DNA of 18,723 bases, taken from the NCBI GenBank assembly GCA_023458875.1, contig JAEWXO010000026.1:1-18723 (forward strand), in the 5' to 3' direction. Position 1 is the first letter of the stretch. Each line of letters starts with the position of its first letter. Origin of the DNA: Bacillota bacterium (GTDB taxonomy: Bacteria; Bacillota; Clostridia; Oscillospirales; Ruminococcaceae). Below are positions 8,463 to 14,657 of the stretch, one piece after another. The translations under genes and the position numbers were made by a program. The notes beneath the pieces are model-generated. The model was not told the DNA's origin. It worked only from the letters and a program-made list of their open reading frames with translations, and ran no database searches.

Positions 8463-9857
8463 TCATATATTGAACAAATCATCTAACTCAACAAGCACTA
8501 CTCCATCTGCCACAGATTGTTTTTTCACCTCATCAGTAAATCCGCTTTTGCTGAAAATGTAGTAATATCTATTTTCAGGTTCATTGAAAATTTCCGATGC
8601 AGTTATAAGGTCTTTGTATTCCTCCATATCAAACAGAACGTTTCTGAACTTGCATTCACAAAAAATCGCTGACTTTCTATCCCTGCTGAGACAAAGAATA
8701 TCAATATCGTCCTGACTTTTTGTTTTAGGATTTGCTCCCCACCATCTTCCGATATCATGTGGAATGAATGGGAGCTTTTTTGCTTTTGCAAGTCTTATCA
8801 TATACTGCTGACAGATTGTTTCAAAAATGCCGCCCATGTAAGCAGACATATCCTGCATGATTTCAGATGCTGCACCTTGTGTTCCGAGCATTTCATAATA
8901 GCTTTTGTTTGCAAACAGGAATTTATACCAGAACTGATAGAAATTATCGGATATTTTATAGAGACTCTTTTTTGATGAAGCTTTTTCTCCGCAAGGAATG
9001 ATTCTTTCTACAAGCTTGATATTCTGGAGTGTAGTCAGATATTTGGAACATTTCTGACTTTCTTCATGTGTTTTCAGCGAAATATCATTCAGACGATTCG
9101 CACCTTCTGCAATGACTTCAAATACGCTGTTATACAATGCAGGTTCACGAAGCTCCATTTTCAGTAGTAGCTGTGGTTCATCACGAAGAAACGCACCTGT
9201 ACGAAGAATCTGATTGGCAATATTCTTCTCTATTGAAACACTGTCATCAAATGTTTCAAGGTAACAAGGAATTCCACCTAATATTCCGTAAGCAATTAGT
9301 TTATCAGTATTTGAGTAGTTCGGGAAAAATTCCGTACCATCAAGATAATCAAATGCTTTAATCTCAATCTGTCCTGTGGAACGTCCGTAAAGCGGACTTT
9401 TATATCCCATAACTTCATTTTCCATAAAGCTGACACTTGAACCGCAGAGAATCAGAAAGATGTTCTTCTGTTTCCAGATATGGTCAATGGTATGCTGTAA
9501 AATGCTTTTTACAGAAGGATTTTCACTTGCAATAAAAGGAAATTCGTCAATAATAAGGACAATCCTCTCATTGTCAGCTTTATCACCTATATATCTGAAA
9601 GCTGTATCCCAGTCCTTAAAATTTCCAAAATATCCGTCACCAAAGAAATTGAGGACAGTTTTTGAGAAATCGTCCAGATTCAGAGCGTCGTTCTTTTCCT
9701 GTGCAGAGAAGAAAATTGTTTTATGAGCTTTTGAAAATTCCTGCAATAGTGAAGTCTTACCGACACGTCTTCTTCCATACATAACAAGAAACTGAAATCG
9801 GTCATTTTTGTAGCATTCTTCCAGTATGGAAAGCTCACTTTTCCTGCCTATAAACAT
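8463..9857 (-). CDS. AAA+ ATPase with DUF234-type nuclease-like C-terminus
   Basis: A 464-residue protein of the so-called archaeal ATPase group (PF01637 plus PF03008/DUF234 architecture). Seen: MFIGR start, Walker A YGRRRVGKTS (27-36), Walker B LIIDE (101-105), a CGSS sensor segment (138-141), and the family hallmark SPLYGRSTGQI (154-164). A winged-helix region follows (about 235-300). The last 120 residues carry IGRWWG, then DIDIL (384-388) and E401-x-K403, the spacing of a PD-(D/E)xK nuclease core. Such proteins are abundant in anaerobes and their role is unproven; ideas include mobile-element, toxin-like or DNA-maintenance functions. It is a single gene with its own promoter, GAGGTGG ribosome binding site and terminator. 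Confidence 0.88.
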   Translation of the reverse strand: MFIGRKSELSILEECYKNDRFQFLVMYGRRRVGKTSLLQEFSKAHKTIFFSAQEKNDALNLDDFSKTVLNFFGDGYFGNFKDWDTAFRYIGDKADNERIVLIIDEFPFIASENPSVKSILQHTIDHIWKQKNIFLILCGSSVSFMENEVMGYKSPLYGRSTGQIEIKAFDYLDGTEFFPNYSNTDKLIAYGILGGIPCYLETFDDSVSIEKNIANQILRTGAFLRDEPQLLLKMELREPALYNSVFEVIAEGANRLNDISLKTHEESQKCSKYLTTLQNIKLVERIIPCGEKASSKKSLYKISDNFYQFWYKFLFANKSYYEMLGTQGAASEIMQDMSAYMGGIFETICQQYMIRLAKAKKLPFIPHDIGRWWGANPKTKSQDDIDILCLSRDRKSAIFCECKFRNVLFDMEEYKDLITASEIFNEPENRYYYIFSKSGFTDEVKKQSVADGVVLVELDDLFNI

Positions 9858-9877
9858 AAAACCACCTCTTATTTAAT

Positions 9878-9918
9878 ATTTACTGAATTATGATTATTAT
9901 ACTCTAAATTCAGTAAAT
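9878..9918. promoter_or_regulatory. Perfect 12-bp inverted repeat (operator) around the ATPase promoter
   Basis: ATTTACTGAATT (9878-9889) and AATTCAGTAAAT (9907-9918) are exact reverse complements 17 bases apart. One arm fills the space beside the -35 box and the other covers the expected transcription start, so a dimeric protein bound here would block transcription. Autoregulation is a plausible guess. Confidence 0.75.
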
Positions 9919-9924
9919 TATCAA
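9896..9924 (-). promoter_or_regulatory. Sigma-A promoter of the AAA+ ATPase gene
   Basis: On the minus strand TTGATA (9924-9919), a 17-base spacer and TATAAT (9901-9896) give a near-perfect promoter about 39 bases before the ATG. The -10 box sits between the two arms of the 12-bp inverted repeat. Confidence 0.85.
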
Positions 9925-9994
9925 GAGATGATTTGAAAAATACAATAAATCATTAGCCTTCCTTGAAAGCTGAACATATATAGATATCTATGCT

Positions 9995-10705
9995 CTACTC
10001 TGACAAACTCCACCCATTATCACCGTGATAGATCATGAGTTTTGTCATGCCGCCGTCTATGCAGATGTTCTCACCGGTGATGAAGCCTGCCTTATCCGAG
10101 CAGAGAAACAGCACCATATTTGCAATATCAAGAGGATTTCCGACACGACCGCATGGCTGCTGAAATGCATCAGCTCCCCCATAAACCTTGTAGCTTGTAT
10201 CTATCCAGCCCGGTGAAATGGAGTTTACCCGTACTTTGCCCGACAGGCTGACTGCAAGAGCATGAGTCAGAGCGGATATTCCGCCTTTGGCCGCTGTATA
10301 GCTTTCAGTCTGTGGCTGGCTCATTCTGTCCCTGGACGATGAAATATTTATTATAGAACCGCCATGGCTGAAATACGGTACGAAAAGCTTTGACAGATAG
10401 AACGGAGCTGTCAGACCTACAGCCATTGAATACTGAAAATCCTCATAACTGCATTCATTTATACCTTTCATTATTGGAGGTGTATTGTTTATGAGATAGT
10501 CGATATGACCGTATTTACTTATAACACTGCCGGCAAATGCTTCAAGAACTGATTTATCTGATATGTCTCCGATGAAATGATTTCCGTCAGCCTTGTCAAT
10601 AACACATACCTCAGTACCGTTTTTTTGAAAATCTTCGGCTATGCATTTTCCGATACCATTTGCACCGCCTGTAATTACGGCTACTTTATTTTCAAAATTC
10701 TTCAT
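9995..10705 (-). CDS. Short-chain dehydrogenase/reductase (SDR)
   Basis: A 236-residue classical SDR, a soluble NAD(P)-dependent oxidoreductase. It has TGGANGIG (12-19) for the dinucleotide, an acidic D37 after the second strand (VIDKAD), which favours NAD(H), NN at 73-74 (here NNTPP instead of the usual NNAG), S123/S124 and the catalytic Y136-x3-K140 pair, then SPGWIDT and the C-terminal GFITGENICIDGG. The start has CAGGAG upstream. The substrate is unknown; 3-oxoacyl-ACP or sugar/alcohol dehydrogenases are the closest general types. The residues around the Asn motif are unusual. It is transcribed away from the nitrogenase-like operon and appears to stand alone; no terminator is obvious behind it. 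Confidence 0.9.
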   Translation of the reverse strand: MKNFENKVAVITGGANGIGKCIAEDFQKNGTEVCVIDKADGNHFIGDISDKSVLEAFAGSVISKYGHIDYLINNTPPIMKGINECSYEDFQYSMAVGLTAPFYLSKLFVPYFSHGGSIINISSSRDRMSQPQTESYTAAKGGISALTHALAVSLSGKVRVNSISPGWIDTSYKVYGGADAFQQPCGRVGNPLDIANMVLFLCSDKAGFITGENICIDGGMTKLMIYHGDNGWSLSE

Positions 10706-10868
10706 AAAGCACGCTCCTGTCTCTTTTGATGATTGTCGTTAAAATTTAAATCTGATTTTAGTATATCATTTTTTGAAGGAAATGTCAAAGAAATATGACA
10801 CAAGTGATTTTCCTGAAGAGAGAAATACAGGATTTGCACTTTATGCAGTTTTTTTAATGATTACCTTG

Positions 10869-10907
10869 GCCGCAAGTCCAGTAAACAATGGACTTGCGGC
10901 ATTTTTT
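10869..10907 (+). terminator. Strong Rho-independent terminator without an obvious gene
   Basis: GCCGCAAGTCCA and TGGACTTGCGGC form a perfect 12-bp stem with an 8-base loop, followed by ATTTTTT on the plus strand. No plus-strand gene ends before it. It may end a short non-coding RNA or be the remains of a lost gene. Confidence 0.85.
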
Positions 10908-11046
10908 ATTAAAAACAGCAATGTTAAATCACAGAATAAACAGAATAATTTAAATCAATTATACGGTAAATCTGCCAGTAATCATACTAATCCTATAGGT
11001 ATAATTAAAGCAATCGTACAAAAAATTTTTTTCTGATTTAAAAGCA

Positions 11047-11075
11047 TTGACAATTCAGATTAAAATATATATAAT
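11047..11075 (+). promoter_or_regulatory. Consensus sigma-A promoter of the nitrogenase-like operon
   Basis: TTGACA (11047-11052), exactly 17 bases, then TATAAT (11070-11075): both hexamers are perfect. The expected start is near 11082. A perfect promoter implies high basal activity, so control probably comes from a repressor or from the leader RNA. CCTATAGG at 10992-10999 lies about 47 bases upstream and is a possible but weak operator. Confidence 0.85.
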
Positions 11076-11106
11076 AATATCATTGCAAAACATATTAAAC
11101 ACATAT

Positions 11107-11178
11107 GTAAAGTCGGATGATTAAAATGCAGTAAAACCATTATAATCATATATCCGATATTTTTATGTATAACTTTAC
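11107..11178 (+). promoter_or_regulatory. Structured 5' leader, possible cis-acting RNA
   Basis: GTAAAG (11107-11112) pairs with CTTTAC (11173-11178). Inside it TCGGATGATTA (11113-11123) pairs with TAATCAT and CCGA (11143-11157, four-base bulge), giving about 17 bp of nested stem. The structure ends five bases before the GGAGG of the micro-ORF, so it could affect its translation. It does not match the SAM-I, T-box, B12 or other riboswitch cores I know. Confidence 0.5.
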
Positions 11179-11195
11179 GATTGGAGGAAACTGAT

Positions 11196-11315
11196 GTGAA
11201 AAAGCTGTATGCAAATATTAATCGGAATGGCAGGGCGAGAAGCACAATGATTGGGATAAACGGTAGTAAACGAATGTGTATGCGGCTTTGTTCCGGTGGA
11301 CGATGTATACCGTAA
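11196..11315 (+). CDS. 39-residue cysteine-containing micro-ORF, possible leader peptide
   Basis: A GTG start has a strong TTGGAGG ribosome binding site eight bases away, and the frame runs 39 codons to a TAA 12 bases before the transporter ATPase start. The product is very basic (five Lys or Arg in the first half) and its end, MCMRLCSGGRCIP, has three Cys spaced x3 and x5. It lies between the folded leader and the first transporter gene, the position of a regulatory leader peptide. Cys-rich leader peptides are known before sulfur-uptake operons in other bacteria, where ribosome stalling or slowing at Cys codons senses cysteine. A small modified peptide is another possibility. No homologue is recognised. 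Confidence 0.5.
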   Translation: MKKLYANINRNGRARSTMIGINGSKRMCMRLCSGGRCIP

Positions 11316-11327
11316 AGGAATGGTTTG

Positions 11328-12116
11328 ATGGATAAAAATATTATAGAAATCAATGGCCTTTATAAAACCTTTAACGGAGATGGGGAAAATGTGGAGGTTT
11401 TAAAAGGGATAAATCTTAAAATAGAAAAAGGGGATATGTTCGGGATTGTCGGTTTCAGTGGAGCAGGAAAATCAACGCTCATAAGATGTATAAACCGCCT
11501 CGAGGAGCCTGATAAAGGTAAAATTATAATTGATGGAATTGAAATAACGTCGCTTAATAAAAGAGAGCTTGATATTCAAAGAAGAAAAATAGGCATGATT
11601 TTTCAGACCTTTAATCTTTTTGAATCAAAAACAGTTTTTCAGAATATTGCATATCCGCTTCGGATTTCAGGGCAGAAGAAAAAAAGGATAAAAGAAAGAA
11701 CAGAGGAAATACTTGAACTGGTAGGGCTGACAGATAAAATAAACGCCTATCCGGGGCAGCTTTCGGGAGGACAAAAACAAAGAGTCGGCATAGCAAGAGC
11801 GCTTGCAAACAATCCGGATGTACTTTTGAGTGATGAAGCAACAAGTGCACTTGATCCGCAGACGACTCTTTCGATTCTTGACCTTTTGAAGGACATAAAT
11901 AAAAAGCTTGGAATAACGGTTTTGCTGATAACTCATGAGCTTGAGGCAATAAAATATGCCTGCAATAATATGGCTGTCCTCGAGAACGGGGTTATTACCG
12001 ATAAGGGAAGTGTCAGCGAGGTTTTCATGAAACCGACTTCTCAGACAGGAAAAATATTTCTCGAAGTATATTCTGAATTCAGGAAAACCGAATTGACAGG
12101 AGGTGCAGGAATATGA
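11328..12116 (+). CDS. metN: MetN-like ABC transporter ATPase
   Basis: A 262-residue ATPase of the methionine/D-methionine importer group (MetN-like), powering uptake with the next two genes. Walker A GFSGAGKST (42-50), Q-loop Q93, signature LSGGQ (145-149), Walker B VLLSDE (165-170) followed by ATSALDP, and switch H203 are all present. The ATG at 11328 is preferred over TTG at 11325 because AAAGGA lies eight bases upstream. True MetN proteins have about 340 residues and a C-terminal NIL/ACT-like domain that binds methionine and inhibits transport; it is missing here, so this importer should lack that feedback. The stop overlaps the permease start by four bases (ATGA), implying coupled translation. 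Confidence 0.9.
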   Translation: MDKNIIEINGLYKTFNGDGENVEVLKGINLKIEKGDMFGIVGFSGAGKSTLIRCINRLEEPDKGKIIIDGIEITSLNKRELDIQRRKIGMIFQTFNLFESKTVFQNIAYPLRISGQKKKRIKERTEEILELVGLTDKINAYPGQLSGGQKQRVGIARALANNPDVLLSDEATSALDPQTTLSILDLLKDINKKLGITVLLITHELEAIKYACNNMAVLENGVITDKGSVSEVFMKPTSQTGKIFLEVYSEFRKTELTGGAGI

Positions 12117-12823
12117 GCCTTAGAAATCATAGCTTTTTTGATGTTTTAAAATCAGCATTTACGGAAAAAGTCTGGGAAAAACTGATTCCTGCGATATGGG
12201 ATACTCTTTATATGGTTGTGCTGACTTCCGTAATTACTTTGATTGTCGGAGTTCTGCTTGGTTTGTTTCTGGTGCTTACAAATGATGACGGTCTGTATCC
12301 TTTAGCAGCTATAAACAGAACGCTCGGAGGTATCATAAACTGTCTTAGGTCTTTGCCTCAGATAATTATGATTATTGTAATGCTGCCTGTTGCAAGACTG
12401 CTTGTCGGTCAGGCGTATGGAGTCAATGCATGTATTCTTGCATTGGCGGCAAGCTGTATACCAATGTTTGCGAGGCTTGTAGAAAGCAGTCTGCTGGAAA
12501 TACCAAAAGGAAAAACAGAAGCCGCAAAAGCAATGGGAAGCGGCAGTTTAAGAATACTTTTTATGGTTATGATACCGGAAGCCTTACTGTCACTTATAAG
12601 AGGATTTACCGTTGCAGTTATTGCAATAATATCCATGACAGCACTTGCAGGAAACTTTGGTGCCGGAGGAATAGGGGATATAGCAGTGAGGTTCGGTTTT
12701 CAGAGATTTCAGCATGATATTCTTTTTGCAACAGTATTTGTACTGATAATTATGGTTCAGTTTGTTCAGTTTACAGGAGATTTGCTGTCAAAGCTGCTTT
12801 TAAAAAAGTGGCATCTGATCTAA
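12113..12823 (+). CDS. metI: MetI-like ABC transporter permease
   Basis: A 236-residue inner-membrane permease of the methionine-type ABC importer, expected to act as a homodimer. About five hydrophobic helices are visible, starting near residues 33-55. The cytoplasmic coupling loop has the EAA motif (TEAAKAMGSG, 135-144), and the segment MTALAGNFGAGGIGD is characteristic of MetI. The N-terminus begins with a short amphipathic stretch. It overlaps the ATPase gene by four bases and is followed 24 bases later by the lipoprotein gene. The substrate cannot be fixed from the permease; methionine, its derivatives or related thioethers are the family expectation. Confidence 0.93.
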   Translation: MSLRNHSFFDVLKSAFTEKVWEKLIPAIWDTLYMVVLTSVITLIVGVLLGLFLVLTNDDGLYPLAAINRTLGGIINCLRSLPQIIMIIVMLPVARLLVGQAYGVNACILALAASCIPMFARLVESSLLEIPKGKTEAAKAMGSGSLRILFMVMIPEALLSLIRGFTVAVIAIISMTALAGNFGAGGIGDIAVRFGFQRFQHDILFATVFVLIIMVQFVQFTGDLLSKLLLKKWHLI

Positions 12824-12847
12824 TTAAAATAAGGAGTGAGATTTAAT

Positions 12848-13735
12848 ATGAAAAAGAAAATCCTTTTAATTACCATATCAATATTTATGATTATAACAGG
12901 AGTTTTAGCAGGATGCGGTTCATCCTCATCTGAAAGTTCCAAATCAACTGAAAATGAAAAGCAGGCGGGGTCAACGGCAGGTGAAGAAACAGAGACTGCA
13001 GCTTCTGAGGTTACAAAGCTTATCGGTTTAGCGGACCTTGTTCCTCACAGTGAGCTTATTGAATTTGTTGAGCCTCAGCTTGATGCACAGGGGATTGAAA
13101 TAGAGCTTGTAGGTACTGCCGCTGATGCGACATGGAACGAAAAACTTGACAAGGGTGATATTGATTTTAACTTCTATCAGCACCTGCCTTATCTTGAGGA
13201 GTATAACGAAATAAACGGAACAAAGCTTGCAAATGCAGGATATATCCACGTTGAGCCTATTGGCGCATATTCGGAAAAATATAAAAACGTTGATGAAGTT
13301 CCTGAAAATGCAAAGATTATTATCCCGAATGATGCAACAAATGAATACAGAGCACTCAGAATTCTTGAAATTGCAGGTTTTATAAAGCTTGATCCTTCTC
13401 TCCCTGAGCTTAAAGCATCTCTGGATGATATCGTAGAATACATAAAGCCTGTTGAGATTACCGAGATTGATTCGGCACAGATTATCGGCCTGGCAGCGGA
13501 TTTTGACATATATATCGTTAATACAAATAAGGCTCTTGAAGCAGGAATTGATACATCGGAATATCTGTTTAAAGAGGGTGAGGATTCGCCGTATGCCAAT
13601 ATTATTGCTGTAAAATCTGAAAGAACCGATGATCCGGCAATAAAAGCACTTGTTAAAGCACTCCAGTCAGATGAAACAAGAAAATTCATTGAAGAAAAAT
13701 ATAACGGAGCGGTTATTCCCGCAAAAATAAATTAA
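12848..13735 (+). CDS. metQ: MetQ/NlpA-family substrate-binding lipoprotein
   Basis: The ATG at 12848 is chosen over GTG 12836 because AAGGAG (12831-12836) precedes it and it gives a clean signal peptide: KKK, a hydrophobic stretch and the lipobox L20-A-G-C23, so C23 is lipidated and anchors the protein outside the membrane. A Ser/Glu-rich linker of about 35 residues follows. The mature domain shows the NlpA pattern: VPHSELIEF, GDIDFNFYQHLPYL, and IPNDATNEYRALRILE. The core family motifs are kept, but several ligand-pocket stretches differ from standard MetQ (for example ADATWNEKL where MetQ usually has DYxxPNxAL). It supplies substrate to the MetN/MetI-like pair. The ligand may be methionine or another sulfur compound. 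Confidence 0.92.
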   Translation: MKKKILLITISIFMIITGVLAGCGSSSSESSKSTENEKQAGSTAGEETETAASEVTKLIGLADLVPHSELIEFVEPQLDAQGIEIELVGTAADATWNEKLDKGDIDFNFYQHLPYLEEYNEINGTKLANAGYIHVEPIGAYSEKYKNVDEVPENAKIIIPNDATNEYRALRILEIAGFIKLDPSLPELKASLDDIVEYIKPVEITEIDSAQIIGLAADFDIYIVNTNKALEAGIDTSEYLFKEGEDSPYANIIAVKSERTDDPAIKALVKALQSDETRKFIEEKYNGAVIPAKIN

Positions 13736-13763
13736 CTTAAAATGCAGAAAGGACTTTATTATT

Positions 13764-14639
13764 ATGTCAAAAAAGCTTAAACAGATCGCGATTTACGGAA
13801 AAGGCGGTATTGGAAAATCAACAACAACATCAAATATCAGTGCGGCACTTTCAGATATGGGCTACAAGGTTATGCAGTTTGGCTGTGACCCGAAAGCCGA
13901 TTCTACAAATACTCTCCGGGACGGAACATATATACCGACAGTTCTTGATGTTTTAAGAGAGAAAAAAACAGTTGATGCACATGATGTTATATTTAAAGGC
14001 TATAACGGAATTTATTGTGTTGAGGCTGGGGGACCTGCTCCTGGCGTCGGCTGTGCAGGCAGAGGAATAACAACCGCTGTTCAGCTTTTAAAGCAGCAGA
14101 AGATTTTTGAAGAGCTTGATCTTGATTATGTAATTTATGATGTTCTTGGAGATGTTGTCTGCGGAGGATTTGCCGTTCCTATCCGTGAGGGCATTGCAGA
14201 ACACGTTTTCACTGTTTCATCTGCTGACTTTATGGCTGTTTATGCGGCAAATAATCTTTTCAAGGGCATTCAGAGGTATTCAAATTCAGGCGGCGCACTT
14301 CTTGGCGGAGTAATTGCAAATTCTATTACAAATCCATATCAGAAAGAAATTATTGATGATTTTGTATCGAGAACACATACACAGGTTATGGAGTATGTAC
14401 CACGTTCAATTACAGTAACCCAGAGTGAGCTGTCCGGCAGAACAACTATTGAGGCTCAGCCTGATTCTGAACAGGCAAAGGTATACAGAAATCTTGCAAA
14501 GAGAATTGATGAGCATACTCAGTCGACAGTTCCTTCACCGCTTGATTCAGAGCAGCTTAAGGAATGGGCAGCGTATTGGGCTGACCAGCTTATAGCAATT
14601 GAAACAGGTGAAATCCGTGACAAAGCGTCGAATATATGA
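13764..14639 (+). CDS. Nitrogenase-like reductase component (NifH-like)
   Basis: A 291-residue homologue of the nitrogenase iron protein, a dimeric ATPase that passes electrons from one [4Fe-4S] cluster to the catalytic partner. P-loop GKGGIGKST (12-20), switch region GCDPKADST (40-48), and both cluster cysteines, C97 (GVGCAGRG) and C133 (VVCGGF), are present, as is R100, the position modified by DraT in NifH. The intact cluster sites indicate a working reductase. It also belongs to the superfamily of BchL, ChlL, CfbC and MarH; the neighbouring D and K genes, not this sequence, decide the substrate. AGAAAGGA precedes the ATG. It follows the metQ-like gene by 28 bases and is in the same transcript. 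Confidence 0.93.
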   Translation: MSKKLKQIAIYGKGGIGKSTTTSNISAALSDMGYKVMQFGCDPKADSTNTLRDGTYIPTVLDVLREKKTVDAHDVIFKGYNGIYCVEAGGPAPGVGCAGRGITTAVQLLKQQKIFEELDLDYVIYDVLGDVVCGGFAVPIREGIAEHVFTVSSADFMAVYAANNLFKGIQRYSNSGGALLGGVIANSITNPYQKEIIDDFVSRTHTQVMEYVPRSITVTQSELSGRTTIEAQPDSEQAKVYRNLAKRIDEHTQSTVPSPLDSEQLKEWAAYWADQLIAIETGEIRDKASNI

Positions 14640-14657
14640 TTTTTCGGAGGGAAAAAT

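Larger units (their letters stand above)
10706..11195. other. Intergenic region between SDR and the nitrogenase-like operon
   Basis: These 490 bases hold the SDR upstream region, an orphan terminator (10869-10907), a CCTATAGG palindrome (10992-10999), the operon promoter (11047-11075) and a folded leader. An open frame at 10773-11036 runs through the terminator hairpin and has an ill-placed ribosome binding site, so I do not call it a gene. Confidence 0.6.

Noticed and set aside
9980..9991. 12-bp perfect palindrome ATAGATATCTAT
   Set aside because: It lies just beyond the end of the SDR gene, has no T-run or promoter nearby and is pure A/T apart from two GC pairs; easily expected by chance.
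10773..11036. An 87-codon plus-strand open frame
   Set aside because: It begins with TTG or a poorly spaced ATG, runs straight through a perfect terminator hairpin and ends in low-complexity Asn/Lys-rich sequence. Chance open frame in AT-rich DNA.
11083..11195. SAM-I (S-box), T-box or cobalamin riboswitch in the leader
   Set aside because: The conserved cores of these classes were looked for by eye and not found; only simple nested stems are visible. A covariance-model search would be decisive.
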